From contig JAETXT010000009.1 in NCBI GenBank assembly GCA_019188255.1, forward strand, positions 3,720,001-3,784,000: DNA of 64,000 nt, given 5' to 3'. Positions 21,621-34,208 of the stretch are shown here, one piece after another; the stretch's first letter is position 1; each line of letters opens with the position of its first letter. The DNA comes from Verticillium longisporum (taxonomy: Eukaryota > Ascomycota > Sordariomycetes > Glomerellales > Plectosphaerellaceae). The notes beneath the pieces were generated by a model. The model was not told the DNA's origin, searched no databases, and saw only the letters and a list, made by a program, of their open reading frames with translations. A program made the position numbers and the translations under genes.

Positions 21621-23242
21621 TCATAATGCAGGGCCCTCCCACGCCTCTCTGCCGAGACGCATGTACACAGATTGTTTGTGCGGCAGGGCAACTTCCCGCT
21701 CCTTTGCAAAGTGTGACTGCTGGAGCAGCTGAATGAACCTACGACGACACATTAGTCGCCTGTTTGGCCAGCGAAAAATGAAGACGAGACATACCTCTGA
21801 TTGTCGATGCGCGGCTCAAAGCACACACTCATTGTCCGGTAATCCTCCGTAACACACCAGTGAATCAGACTCGACAACCACGCGGGGACTCTTCCACGTG
21901 CCCATTCCTCGCCCACAAACACGTGCAGTCCACGATCCCAGTCACAGACGCCGCCGCCAAGATGCCGGCCCAACACGTCCTCTTTGACCCAGTAGATCTC
22001 AAAGTAGCCAAAGGGCACGCCGTCCCACATTCCAATGACGGGGAACGAGTGACGCGACGAGAGGGCATCGCTTAGAAAGTTGGGCGTGTATGATCCCCAA
22101 AACGCAGAGACCCGAGGATTCGTTAGCCACAGCTGCATGAGAGCCGTATCGGAAAGGGTCAGGAGGTGAGGATGATCGGGTGGCGAGGAGCCGACGGGGC
22201 CCAGGTACGGGACAGGTTTGGGCGCCAGGGAAGCGACGCGGAAGGAGAGGTACTGGCCCTGGCTCGGGACGAAGCGCGTGTAGAAAACCTCACCCATGCG
22301 CGGCGGCTTGGGTCGCAGGGGGTGACGGGTGCCGTTCGTCATGGTGTACGTCATGGGTGCGGGAGGATAGTAGGTCGGCAGGTAAGAGGTGGACGAGAAG
22401 GGCCCGATGGGAAAGCTTGGAACCAGGCCGCCGAGGTTCATCGACACGGGCGCGCCTGGCAGGTCGGCCTCGAGGCGACTGAGTGAGGGCAAAGGCGAGT
22501 GCGTGGGCGTCAAGATCTGCGAGTGCGGCCGCGAGTCGGCCATGTTGGGCGACCCGGGCCGGCTGCCAGCGGGGGAGCCGGGGAACGAGGAGCCCGGGTT
22601 GCGCTGGAGGGTGAAGAGGAAGAGACGGCCAGGGATCTGCCAAAAGGCGCGGCGGGACACAAACATCTGGGTCCACTCGTCGCCATTATCGTCGATGCTC
22701 GTGCCGACGGCCGAGTTCATGTTGGCGATGAGGCCCATGCGCTCGAGCTTGGGGATGAGGTTGCGGCCGCGAAAGACGCCATCCCGCTTGACATTGATGC
22801 GCCATTCGCCCTTGGGCCTCGCGCCCTCGGGTGTGTGCTTTGACGCCTCGGTCGTGAGGTACGGCTGGGGCTCGGGCTGGTGGAAGTACCAGTACAGGGT
22901 GACCCAGAGCATCATGGCGATTTGCCTTGTCGGACTCGCGGCAGGCTTGAAGTCGCTGCTCGAAGGATTCGAGATGGAGGAGATGAAGAGGTTGTCATTT
23001 TGCAAGGTAGGCTTCTTCCAAGCGTGAATGCGGCGCCTGCGGATCCTCTCGTCTTCGTCATCAGGATCGGCCGTCTCGCCAGGCGCGAGGTTGTCTTCGG
23101 TATTGAGCACGACGGTCCAACCGATGGGAAAGGCATTATGGTGTGTATTGCGCTCGTGAGACTTGAAGAAGAGGCCGGAGAAGACTGGGGTGACGGTGAA
23201 GTTCTGGCCGTCCGGCAGGTGAAGCATGGTCGGAGGGGCCAT
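21621..23242 (-). CDS. sidF: Siderophore biosynthesis N5-hydroxyornithine acyltransferase (SidF-like), 521 aa
   Basis: Enzymes of this family transfer an acyl group from CoA to N5-hydroxyornithine, the hydroxamate unit of fusarinine-type siderophores. There are two exons, 23242-21795 and 21738-21621. The intron starts GTATGT, ends GTAG, and splitting AG|G restores RFIQLLQQSHFAKEREVALP. The N-terminal domain has HLPDGQNFTVTPVFSGLFFK and NTHHNAFPIGW. A Pro/Ser-rich linker lies around residues 215-270. The C-terminal GNAT-like (Acetyltransf_8) domain has LLTLSDTALMQLWLTNPRVS, GMWDGVPFGYFEIYWVKED and DWDRGLHVFVGEEWARG. The C-terminus EAWEGPAL carries no SKL-type peroxisomal signal. None of its usual partners (NRPS, hydratase, transporter) is in the window. 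SidF versus the related SidL cannot be settled from sequence reading. Confidence 0.87.
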
Positions 23243-24427
23243 GGCTCGTGCTTGAAGATCGTGTTTGAAGCGCGTGCTCGATGCGCGGTGGCGGGTGTCG
23301 GGGTATCGGCTTCGGTTTCGAGATCGGTGACGGGCGCTCGGTCGCTGTCAGGAGCTCGGTCGGGCCCCGGAGCTCGGTCGGTTGGGGGGATGGAGGGGAG
23401 GGGGGCCAGATGGCGGGGTCGACCAGATCAAGAGAGGAGCTGTGGGCAGCAAGTAGCAAGCAACGAGCTCGCCTTGAACTGATGGACCTTGGAGGATTTC
23501 AAGACCTAAATAGCACCAAGGGGGGTGATGCTCGGAGGGGAGATCAGCTCGGCTCAAGGCCATTGAAGGCCGAGGGGCATGTAAAATGATTCCAAGAAGC
23601 TCTCTAGACGGACCACTGGCGATCAGTCCATCTCGTGATGGGGAGATTCTGACAAACGGGGAGATCGTGGTTGGAGGAGAGGGATGATGGAGGGGCAGAG
23701 GGGCAGAGGGCAGAGGGGCAGAATAGGAAGAAGGGGGCGGAAGAAAGATGGGGGCAGCTAAGTCGAGCTGAATGAGTGAGCAACATGGGAATGTTTGGCT
23801 CCCCTGCCCCAACGGGCTCTGGCAGGCAGGCGCGAGGCGAGCACAAGTGGGCTGATTGCTGGTGATGGTTGCATGCTGTGTGCTGTGCTGTTGGTGCCTG
23901 CTTCCGTGTCTGCTGCAGTGAACCCCGCCTTCAGCGCGGGTGCCTCCTGCCTCACCTTTGGCACAGACCCAGGCCGGCGGAAGCTAGGTGCCTAAGGAAA
24001 GGGCCACCCGGAGCTCTACTCGTGACATCATGACAACCGGCAGCCAAGCTTTGACATTTGACACTTTACGATTTGCATCATGAAGACAAGACTATACTTA
24101 CCAAACAGCCCACACTCCAACCTGGTTGCTGACGGATCATTCCTCATTTTCGAGTTGAGTCGAGTCACGAAGAGCCGAATAAACACCATGTAAAACATCT
24201 TGCACAATAAAACAGCACCTATGTATGCGTTTACGTGTCCGTGTGATCAAATGCCGACGCCGCGCTCAAACCAGGAAGGATCACAATGCTTTGGTCCCCT
24301 ACTCATACAGCCCAACCGCCTCTCACGAGCCCAATAAAAGAAAGCGCTGCGCGAGATGCTGTGCACCTTTGTCTTGCCTGTTCCAAGACAGGGAAAAGGA
24401 ACGACGAGCGGCAGCACAGCACCGGTA
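23243..24427. other. Intergenic, acyltransferase promoter region
   Basis: It holds the promoter of the acyltransferase (minus strand) and the 3' end of the uniporter gene. A purine-rich short repeat (AGAGGGGCAGAGGGGCAGAG-like) lies near 23691-23725. No gene is seen. Confidence 0.45.
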
Positions 24428-26050
24428 TCAGTCCCGCTCGCCTTGCTTTTCCTTGCCGCTGTTGCCGTTCTTCTCCCCAGACCGCTTCGGCTTGCGCTCA
24501 GCGCCGTCTTCGTCGTCATCCTCGTCTTCCTCCTCGTCTTCTTTCTTGCCGTTCTTCTTCTTCTTCTTCTTCTCCTTCTCCTCCTCGAGCACCTCCTTGA
24601 CCTCCTCACCGCCAAGGTCCACCATCTCGTCCCAGTCGACGTCGTACTCGTTGGCCACCATCTTGATCTCGCGGCGCAGCGCATTGGCCTCGTCCACGAG
24701 CCCCTCCCACTTCTCGTAGTTGAACCCGCGCGCCGCGTACAGTGCCTCCTGCCGCTTCGACAGCGTGACCTTCATCGCCGCCTTGTAGCTCAGCTCCCGG
24801 CTGACGTAGAGGAACCACATGTAGCCGCCCATGATGGTCGTCAGGCCCACGAGGTACGTGACGGGCTCGACGAGATCCCAGCCGGCGTCCGTGTGGAACG
24901 TCACGTAGTAGACGGTCCCCCACCAACCGAGCAGCATGGCGAAGCCGCCCTGCGCGATCCGGTGCACCGCCTTGTGCGCCAGCTCGTCGCAGTCCTGCTT
25001 GATCTTAGCCTGCGACTCGACGCGCCGCGACATTTTGCGCAGCCGCACGCGCATGTAGTACGTCCGGTCGTTGAAGCTCGGCACCGCCACCCGCAGCTCC
25101 TTGTCGTACCCTTCAATGGCGACGGCGAACTCGCGCCCGCGCGCCGCGTCGCGGATAAAGTCGCCAATCTCTGTGCTGCTGCTCCATTTGACCCAGTTCG
25201 CCTCCGAAGACGCGCGCTCGGGCCCATCGTGACCGAGGCCCGAGTAGGACGACACGTTGCCCTCTGGCTTCTTCGTCGCGTTGATCTGTCCCTTTTTCGT
25301 CTTCTTCGACGGCTTCTTCTTCGTGCTCTCGTCCTCGCCGAGGTCTGCTTCGGCGCGGAACGAAATGGCGGGAGGGCGCTGCACGTTGCCGTCGATGATG
25401 GGAGGGACTTCAGCTTGTAGCAGACGCTCAATGTACGAGAGCGGCTGGTGTGGGTGTATGAGCAGGGCGAGCGGCTGGATCTCCTCGTGTTCCTCCCTCG
25501 CGAGGGCAGCCTCGGATTTGTCTTCGTCATTCAGGGTTCGGTCTGCCTTGTCGGCGTGCAGAGGGAGGGGCAGGATGAGCTTCAGGAGCCGCGTCGGTGT
25601 TGTGAGCAGTCGCCCTGGAAGGAGTCAGTATTCGTGAAGCATGATCACCGAGCTCCTCCATGTTGGCTCACCTCGAGTCTTGTCGCCGTGCGTTGGGTCA
25701 GGCGACGAGCTCGGCGGCTCCGCTTCGCTACCAGCCCGGTGCCACGGTCGATGAGCCTGTTTTCGTCGGGCGAACTCTTCGCTAAACTCCTGTTCCTCTT
25801 CATGAACAGCCTTGTGGTTCAAGTCCTTGGCCTTGGCGGCTGGGTCTGGTTCGATGCCCTGGGCCTGCAGGGCGCGGCAGACAGAGAACGCGCGGCCATT
25901 GTCTTGGTATCGTGCGTCCCGGGAAATCGGAACAGCTGGGCGGAAGGGTGCTGATCCTACCAACGGCAGCGACCGGCAAGTGGCTGTCAGGGACGTTGTA
26001 GATCGGATGTCAGGCCATCTGCAGCAGACGCGACGAAGTGCCACGCTCAT
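24428..26050 (-). CDS. MCU: Mitochondrial calcium uniporter (MCU), 521 aa
   Basis: Pore-forming subunit for electrogenic Ca2+ entry across the inner mitochondrial membrane. Two exons, 26050-25672 and 25614-24428, are joined in phase (G|GG) by a 57-base intron with GTGAGC donor and TTCCAG acceptor. [20 protein letters not shown] is an arginine-rich matrix-targeting presequence. The matrix domain includes [20 protein letters not shown] and [17 protein letters not shown] coiled coil ([20 protein letters not shown]) precedes TM1 ([16 protein letters not shown]). The selectivity motif [12 protein letters not shown] is followed by TM2 ([20 protein letters not shown]). The Asp and Glu of WDxxEP are intact. 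The C-terminal tail is a Lys/Glu/Asp low-complexity run. A long opposite-strand frame is a shadow. Assignment is secure; fungi usually lack the EMRE subunit. Confidence 0.95.
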
Positions 26051-27242
26051 TTCGTCGTCGATTCGATGGAGAGTGCGTGTCTTGTGCAAGTTGCAGCTCG
26101 ATCTTGTCTGTCTGCTGCTTTGGCCAGGTCCTGTCCTCAGAGGGAGACCAATGCCCAGACACCCAGTCAAATAATAGCGATTTGGGTCTGGCAGCTTTGT
26201 CGCGTGTGCATGCGCTGCCGTCATGACGTCAACCGCGAGCAGTGCATCACGTGAATCCGGAGATGCAGCTCCTTGCCGCAGGTCGAGCTGTCAAACTTGG
26301 CTTCCGCTCGCGTGCCAAGCAAAAGCCATTTGACACGCGACCCGGAAAAAGTCCGCCGGCTGCGGTTCCTGGGGCCTCGATCGAGGCTGTGTAATGTCCG
26401 TTGCCCTGTTTTTGCCATGGGTTTCGGAGTCTGGCCGGTCTAATGACGATGATCGGTCGATGTCAATTCCAACAAAACAAGCTCAAAGCTAGCGACAGCG
26501 ATTATGCCCCGGAACAAAGATATGTAGAAACACCTTCCATAACTGAATATCTAGATATTGCCGAAATCAATACCCTATTACTGCATACAAGCTCTCTTTC
26601 GCAAACAGGGGGCGGAACTTGTGATGCACCTCGATGCACCTCATGATAGCTTCGCTCTGATGCGCAAGAAGGCTAACTGTATCCTTGTGCAGATCTATAT
26701 TGGCATCTTGATAGTCGAGCAGTCCATCTCGTACGCGTGCTGAACCTTGCAGGCCGCGGGCACAGCGATGGACAGGTACACATCGGCGACGCAACCCAGT
26801 TCATCTAGCATATCCGACGTACACTTCATAGAGAGCCCGAAACCACGTAACGCTCTGAATCTAGCCAGTGTCATCAGATTTAAAGGCTAGAGTAGGGATC
26901 AGAACACATGGACTGTCCCCCTTCCGCATCGGATGAGAGTGAAGTTCGTACAATGTTTTCCACCCAGATGAATGAAAGGGGCGTCAACCAGCAGCACAGA
27001 AAAAGGCCTACCCTTCGTTCATAGGCGAGGCAAAGGTCACATCTCAAAGTGGAAGCTCGTCAAGGCACCGTTATTTTGGTGGGTTTGTCATTGAGCGCAA
27101 CATGCAGAAATCTACCAGAAACAGACACATCAAGAGCTGCCCTGGTGTACGTAGTGTCAATATACAGCCAAGCCAAACCCTCTTCAACGTCTACATCCTC
27201 TTTCCAGCAACCCAAGTTTTTCGGTTCCCATAAGATCACCGT
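26051..27242. other. Intergenic
   Basis: MCU promoter and 3' flank of the xylanase gene. I see no gene, RNA or repeat. Confidence 0.45.
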
Positions 27243-28077
<835 letters not shown>

Positions 28078-28164
28078 GGTGAGAGCAAGCAGTGGGTGTT
28101 GTGATTCTGGTGTGATACTATGCTTGAGTGCTTCCAACAAGGTGGTGATGAAGTTTTGTTTGCC

Positions 28165-28172
28165 CTTTTATA
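28165..28172 (-). promoter_or_regulatory. TATA box of the GH11 xylanase gene
   Basis: TATAAAAG on the minus strand, about 90 bases upstream of the ATG at 28077, as in strongly inducible fungal hydrolase genes. Confidence 0.65.
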
Positions 28173-28492
28173 CACCCGAGTCCCATGTTTCGTGGCTCAT
28201 GTAGAGCTTCCACGGCCCTCGGCTTAGTACGGCCTCAAAGAAGCTAGTACCCCGAACTACCCCATATTCGCGGAGAAGCAATATAGGCTGTTTTCCAACA
28301 CTTCAAAAACAAGCTTAGTCCCCCGTCCCGTATCCTGTCACGCGATTGCGAACGAAGTGCCACAAGTGCCGACAGCAAGGGGGAAACCGCCAGTAGCCTG
28401 GTGATCGCCCATGCACATATGTGTCCGTATGCACTGACAAACGCGATGCGACCCGGATTCTGCCAGACCAATCGATCCATACCCCGGACTCC

Positions 28493-28500
28493 GGCTAAAA
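28493..28500 (+). promoter_or_regulatory. Candidate XlnR/Xyr1 site upstream of the xylanase
   Basis: GGCTAAAA matches the GGCTAAA element bound by the xylanase activator XlnR. It lies about 415 bases upstream of the xylanase start, in the reverse orientation. A 7-base match can occur by chance. Confidence 0.3.
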
Positions 28501-29122
28501 TCCTTCAAGCACACCATGCAAGCACTCCACCGGTAGTTACCCTATATGGCGATGCTCATACCTATATTTCGTCGGAGCTTTCGTCTCATGTAGCGGTCTG
28601 TGTAGGGTAACATGAGGCCCGGAGGTTGTCATAAAGCTGAGTCAAGTTCACATCTTCCGGGCAGCCCCGCTTCTGTGTTACCAGGTTGATCAATCTGATG
28701 CGAGGCGGCATATAACGACGAGATTATCTGGTCTGTTCTCTTCCCAGCCCACTTCCCCCTTGATTAGGATATCAGATCGGCCCCATGGAAGAATAGGCTA
28801 ATCCGGGCGGCTCGCGCCGCGGAAAAGGATGGAGTTTCGGCCGAACGCTCACTTGTACATAAGGCCGGGTATTGGCAGAATATGACACACCGTGGGGCAG
28901 AGCTGGAACCAGTTCAAGGTGGGGCCCGGATCAACGAGAAGCTCATCGACACAAGGGGGGAAGGCCATGCTCACGGGAGAATATTCGAGCTCGGTCTGAT
29001 GATTGCATTAAGAAAGGTTCACAAAATCAAGGAAACAAAAAATATCACATTGTTCGCACGGGTATATGTTGCTTGGTACCTGTTTCCATGCCCTGGCATC
29101 ACTTCGTCCGCGATCTTTGCCA

Positions 29123-31516
29123 TCACCAAGTCTCCCACATCTGCGATCCCATAGCAACAAGCCTATTAAATAGTTCATCCCTTGTCTCGATGGCAGTAAG
29201 ATGATACTCGTTGCCAATGTCATCCTTAATGAGAAGTGAGTCTGCAACTTCACGGTTGGTCGCCCATCCGACCACAATCTTAGACTTCCAGCCCAGACCG
29301 CCGAGCTTCTGAATTTCCTGTATGGGATTCCATGTCAGCATCTTGTACGCACGTTAAATCAAGACGGCGAAAGAGGGATATACCGTAATCTCTCCGACTG
29401 ACACGCTCCACTTTGGATGAGCATCTTCCTTCTCTGACGTCCAGCTCAGTGCAGGCGTCGTTGCTGTAGCTGTGATGTATGCGTGGCCGCGCTTTCCACC
29501 ATACCGTGCCGGGAAGCGCACGGGGCCCTTGGCCGGATCAGGCTGATCAACCTTCTTGACGACGCCGAGCCTGACCTTGGCGTGGTGACTGCCAACCTTG
29601 GCCTTGACCTTATTAGCAGTGAGGGTTGTGTTGATGCCGCCCTTGGCTGTTGACTTGATGAAGTTGACGATGCGGTGACCTTTCTTTTGCTTCTTTTCGG
29701 GAGTCTCTGACTCGGCCGGCGCAAGAAGCTCCTCGTCGGGCTGCACAGCTTCGTCGATCTCTTCTTGGTCTACGCCTTGGAGCAATGTTAGGACTGATGG
29801 GTTCATAAGCTGTCAGGATGACCGACCTAAATGTTCAAGACCTTCGCCGGCAGTCTCGTGAGGTTGATCAGGGGTAGCTTGGTCGGAGCGTGGCGGAGGG
29901 GGGAGGGGTGCCTTGTTGCGTTCACCGATACGGAGGAGGGTGATGGTAAGCTGAGCGTTCGTGGGGATACCCTTGAGAAGCGTGTTGCGCAATTCAATGT
30001 ACTTCTGCCAATCTGGCACCTTTCTCTCGACAAAAGCAATGCCACGCTGGATGACCGGGTCCCCAAAGAAACTGAAGCCGACGATAAAGCCGAAGCCCTT
30101 CGCAGCCATGTGAGGAGTCACGAGCAAAGAGGCGAAGAAAAGGGGCAACAAGACGCTGGCAAGAATCAGACGCGGCCTGTGTGTGTGGAATGGCGCTGTA
30201 GGACTAAGCGCGTTGCCGAATCTCTCGTATGTATCGACGAACTAAGAAACCAATCAGGATAAGTGGTGACGGTGGTTCAGCAAGACACTTACATCCGCAA
30301 TACCATGCATCACAGGTCTCGCCTTATCCCAGACGTTGCGGGTTACGGGTTTCTTCGTCTTGTCGTGAGAGCCCGGCTTTTCGCCGCCTGTCTTATCCTT
30401 GGCGTCAACGATATCTTCAGCAACGTCAGCCGGGTCCGGGGCAGCTTCGAGGTTCGCGTCCATGGAGGGAGTTTGGGGAGGATCGCCTTGAGGTTGCTTC
30501 CCCGCCGCCGTGGAAACGACGAGCGAGGAGATGCTGGTGACGAAGCTGTGAGCTTCTTTCTCAACCGCCTCGCCTTGGTACTGCTGAGGGGCACCGGTGA
30601 CGGAGTCGTCGGAGGCGAGTAGGCCGGCCGACGGCGTTTTGACGCCACCAGTAGAGCTGTCGATGAGGGATGGAGGTGCCTGTGGGAAGCAAAGACTCCT
30701 CGCTGGCGTGTAGAGAATTAGAGTACCCAGGAAAATCAGGAATGTTGGAAGAAGGATATTGAAGAGCCAGGCGACAATGTAGACGGCCAGGAAGGCAGAT
30801 GTGCGCCGGCACTCGCGCCACGATCGCAGGCGAACGATCTGTTTCCAGAAAGAAAATAGACCAACGAGTACCGTCATGTACAGCCGTTCAATGTGAGAGC
30901 GCAACTTATCGGGAGAAAATTCCTCCTCGTCGGCAATATTCAGGTCCAATTCAGCCAACGGTGCCTCTGGGATGGCCTTGACGTGGAACAGCTGTTTGTC
31001 AAAGCGGCGGACCAGAACCCAGAGCTCTTCATTCGACAGGCCACCGACTAGAGGACTAGGAACGTTGTTTGAGTTGTCCGTGTTCCAGCCAAGATTCTTG
31101 ACTTCGACCTCTCCATGGTTGATCTCGGCGTACCCTTTCTCTTCAAAGGGTCTGTTGGCGGCTTGGTCTGCAAGTTCGTGGCTCACAGTGGGAGCATCAC
31201 TGGCGTGGGCATCAACATGCTCAGGCCCATCGTCAGAAATCATGGCGCGAGGCTGCTGGGGACGGCGTGTGCCTAGGTTCGACTCGTCACCCGTTCCGGT
31301 ACGAGTTGCACCGTCCAATCTTGGTTCCATCGCGGGATCCCGATTCAGTACCCGAACAGGTTCTTCTCTTGGCGCCAGAGCTGGATCCTCAGAGCTGGCG
31401 ATGGCAACATTCTGTGCAATATCAGGCTGTGAGTCCAGAGCCTGCTGCTCTGCCTCGGCGCGTTGCTGCTCAGGCAAGACGCCGGCCTCGCGCTGACGTT
31501 CGTGGCCTTTGAACAT
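29123..31516 (-). CDS. DUF3292 family membrane protein, 749 aa
   Basis: A fungal protein of unknown function. Four exons all fit in phase: 31516-30293, 30241-29827, 29775-29384 and 29341-29123. The N-terminal 130 residues are hydrophilic and Glu/Gln-rich. The conserved core starts around GGLSNEELWVLVRRFDKQLF and VKAIPEAPLAELDLNIADEE. Membrane segments include FLAVYIVAWLFNILLPTFLI and, in exon 2, LILASVLLPLFFASLLVTP, with GFGFIVGFSFFGDPVIQRG between. The C-terminal part (GHRIVNFIKSTAKGGINTTL, WSVSVGEIT, IKDDIGNEYHLTAIETRDE) looks like a lipid- or membrane-associating PH/GRAM-like domain, which is inference. The donor GTCGGT of intron 2 is weak but gives the right phase. It is not operon-like with its neighbours. 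Confidence 0.87.
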
Positions 31517-32165
31517 GGCGTCAAGGGCTTCTCGTTGTAGGTGCTGAATCGGTGTGATGACAATGACAGGCAGACAGAGGAGACGAGGCGAGGAACTTAT
31601 GAAGTAGCTATCTCAAACGAATTCTTCACGTCGTACCTGCCTGTCAAACAGAAGGCAGGCGCCCCCTACGTCAAAAGGTGGTCGCCGCATCGGGAAATTC
31701 CTCATGACGTCAGGCGCACTTCATTGGCTGTAGGACACAGGACGCAGCTTCCCTGGGACGCGTAGCAGCAAGGGAGCCAAGAGCTACCCCATCAAGCACC
31801 TGCCACCAGCACACAAACAGCATCCTGTGATCGCCTCTGGGATTACGCGGCTGTATCGGTTCCTATCGGCCATTTCGATGGAATGGATCTGGCTTGGCTG
31901 TATCTTGTTGGCGACGGCATCGACAGAATCCATGTAGAATGTCAGCGACATTGTGGATGAGACAGATTTCGGTGGAGAACAGAGAAAAAGATCACCACTG
32001 ATGCGATCTGCTCCCCACGACACTATCGATTTCCGCCGGAGGATCGCTCCGGAACAGCATCATCACATCTGCCATCTGCACCACACCAGCATGTAAAGCG
32101 CATATTCTGCCTTGATCAAAGTATGTGACAGCTGAAACCGAACGCCGCTGACTCTCTGACTCCCG
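31517..32165. other. Intergenic
   Basis: Promoter of the DUF3292 gene and 3' flank of the GH32 gene. Nothing else seen. Confidence 0.45.
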
Positions 32166-34208
32166 CTAGTATCCCGCCCACCATGTGTAGTTGTTGGTGT
32201 CCTCAGGGGAGTCCCACACGAGCTGCACGCTCGAATCGGACGGCCTGTCGGGCCAGGCATTCGAAAGGCCTTTCCATACCTGAACGTTGCTCCACGAAGC
32301 CTGGGTAACCTCTGCGTCCTCATCTTCATCCTCCTCTGCCGACTGCTTGCATCCACCACCAGCCTCCTTGTTCTCCCAGCTTCCCGCGAAGAAGCTGATG
32401 CCAGTACTGTCGCTACGCGAGGGATACATGCGTGCCGTCATGGCAAACCGCTCGTTGACCCAGACCTCAAGGAGCGAGCCATCAACAACAACGTGGAAGT
32501 TGACGTCTTCGGTCGTCGTCTTGTTGCTACCACTCTCCCTGATTTCATACGCCTCGAAGTGGCCTACAAACGTCCGGTCCCCGAAGTGAGGCAAAAGACT
32601 GCTATGGTCGCGATTGATGCCAATCTGCTTGGTCTCGGGGTCGAGATAAATGACGGTGTACTCGGCATGATCCGGGCTCTGAGCAACCAGGATACCCGCC
32701 GTGCCATTGAAGTTGCTGAGCGTCGCCTTGAGCTCGTACGATGATCCGGCATGGGTCACTGCCCGGTGGTGAGTGCTGTGAAGCTCGCCGACGTCAACGT
32801 CGTGGGCCTCGCTGCCGTTGCGCATCAAATCGAGCACATCGGGCAGAGGTCGGAGGCCGAGGGTCTCCGCCGTGAAGCTGCCATCCTTTTGCTTGACATA
32901 GAGGTTGCCGTCTGGCTGGACATCGCAGTTCAGGACGTTTTTGGTCTCCTTAACAAACAGCTCGGTTGGCAGCGTCATGACACCGTTGTAGCCCAGCTGC
33001 TTCGTCGTGTTGAAGACGTACGCGTCGTTGACCTCTTCGATCGCCCAACCCCACATGACGCGACGGTTCTCCTTGGTGTCGTTCCATGTTGCCTGAGCGT
33101 AGGCCATGCCCCAGTCCAGCGCGCCGCCCGAGTTGGGCGCAAACGCGACTGAACCATTCTCCCGCGCCGACACCTCGCCGCGGTTCCACAACGCCCACTG
33201 CTCGCGCCAGTGCGTCGTCGTGTTGCCGCCCTCGGCTCCTGCGCCGAAGAACCACGCCTTGCCACCCGAAGGCGCATCGAGCGCGAACAGGCTGCTGACC
33301 TCAAAGTTGTAGCCGTAGGAGCCCGTGACATCAGGCACACCGAGTGAGCTGTTGGCCGCCGGCTCCCAAAGGGCACCGAGGAACTCCCATGCCTCAAGGT
33401 TCGACGCTGGTGCCGCGTACAGCGGGATGCGGGGTCCGAGGAATCCCGGGCGCTCGGCACCGGGAAGCGGGAAGGGAACATCGCCACCTTTGAGACCAGA
33501 GCCAAGAACCATGTAATAGTGCGGCTCATCAACCGAGAGTAGTTCGTCGAGGAGGGTTGACGGGAAGAAGCTGGGATCACGCCAGCCGGTGACGTTCCAG
33601 CCATCCGGCGGGCCATCAAGCACAGTGCCGACCTCCTCCCAGGTGTGGCCACCGTCGGGGGACGTGTAAAGGGCCTGGACCTCCGTGCCGTTGGTGTAGG
33701 GTATCTTCCAGTTGGTCGGGAGGAACTGGGTGCCAGTAGCAAAGGTTAGAATAGTTCCATCCTGCTCACCCTGCAGGTTGACCGCCTGAGAGGTGCCGGT
33801 GAACTGCGACAGAGGGCCAGAGGGGTACTTGCCCGAGGCCAGGCTCACGGCCGAGTCGTTGGCCCAGTCGCGCACATCGGTCCAGTGGAAAAGGTCCTTG
33901 GAGACGGCGTGGCCCCAGGAGATGTTGCCCCAGTTGACATGGTTAGGGTGATACTGGTAGTGCAGGTGGTAAGTCTCTGTTGTCGGGTCGTAGAGAGGAC
34001 CGCACGGATCGTTCATCCATGAGTCAGGTGACATGTAATGCGAACGAGGGCGCCAGCGGGTAAACAGGGAGCTGTTGCCCAGGCCCTCGAGGATGTCGGT
34101 CGTCAGCGTCGGATACTCGGCCGATCGGTCTTGTGCGAAGGCAGGAGTCGCCAAAGCTGCGAGAGACGTGATGGCCGTCACGGCCGAAGTAATCTTGAGG
34201 GCCGCCAT
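32166..34208 (-). CDS. Secreted glycoside hydrolase family 32 (invertase/fructosidase type), 680 aa
   Basis: It hydrolyses fructose-containing sugars such as sucrose or fructans outside the cell, or transfers fructosyl groups. It is one exon. The signal peptide is MAALKITSAVTAITSLAALATPAFA. The five-bladed propeller carries the nucleophile motif as WMNDPCGPLYD (Cys where most invertases have Asn), the transition-state motif GWRDPSFFP and the presumed acid/base Glu in YNFEVSSLF. About a dozen N-glycosylation sequons are present. The C-terminal beta-sandwich includes VVDGSLLEVWVNERFAMTAR. An unusual acidic insert (SAEEDEDEDAE) lies near residue 630. A TATA box lies 96 bases upstream. GH32 membership is secure; exact substrate is not. 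Confidence 0.93.
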   Translation of the reverse strand: MAALKITSAVTAITSLAALATPAFAQDRSAEYPTLTTDILEGLGNSSLFTRWRPRSHYMSPDSWMNDPCGPLYDPTTETYHLHYQYHPNHVNWGNISWGHAVSKDLFHWTDVRDWANDSAVSLASGKYPSGPLSQFTGTSQAVNLQGEQDGTILTFATGTQFLPTNWKIPYTNGTEVQALYTSPDGGHTWEEVGTVLDGPPDGWNVTGWRDPSFFPSTLLDELLSVDEPHYYMVLGSGLKGGDVPFPLPGAERPGFLGPRIPLYAAPASNLEAWEFLGALWEPAANSSLGVPDVTGSYGYNFEVSSLFALDAPSGGKAWFFGAGAEGGNTTTHWREQWALWNRGEVSARENGSVAFAPNSGGALDWGMAYAQATWNDTKENRRVMWGWAIEEVNDAYVFNTTKQLGYNGVMTLPTELFVKETKNVLNCDVQPDGNLYVKQKDGSFTAETLGLRPLPDVLDLMRNGSEAHDVDVGELHSTHHRAVTHAGSSYELKATLSNFNGTAGILVAQSPDHAEYTVIYLDPETKQIGINRDHSSLLPHFGDRTFVGHFEAYEIRESGSNKTTTEDVNFHVVVDGSLLEVWVNERFAMTARMYPSRSDSTGISFFAGSWENKEAGGGCKQSAEEDEDEDAEVTQASWSNVQVWKGLSNAWPDRPSDSSVQLVWDSPEDTNNYTWWAGY

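Larger units (their letters stand above)
28078..29122. other. Intergenic, xylanase promoter region
   Basis: Apart from the TATA box and the candidate XlnR site, I see no gene; the small frames at 28872-29204 have no recognisable content. Confidence 0.45.

Noticed and set aside
24356..25420. 354-codon open frame on the plus strand
   Set aside because: It runs opposite the calcium uniporter exon, is Leu/Arg/His-rich and has no motif; it is a shadow of GC-rich third positions.
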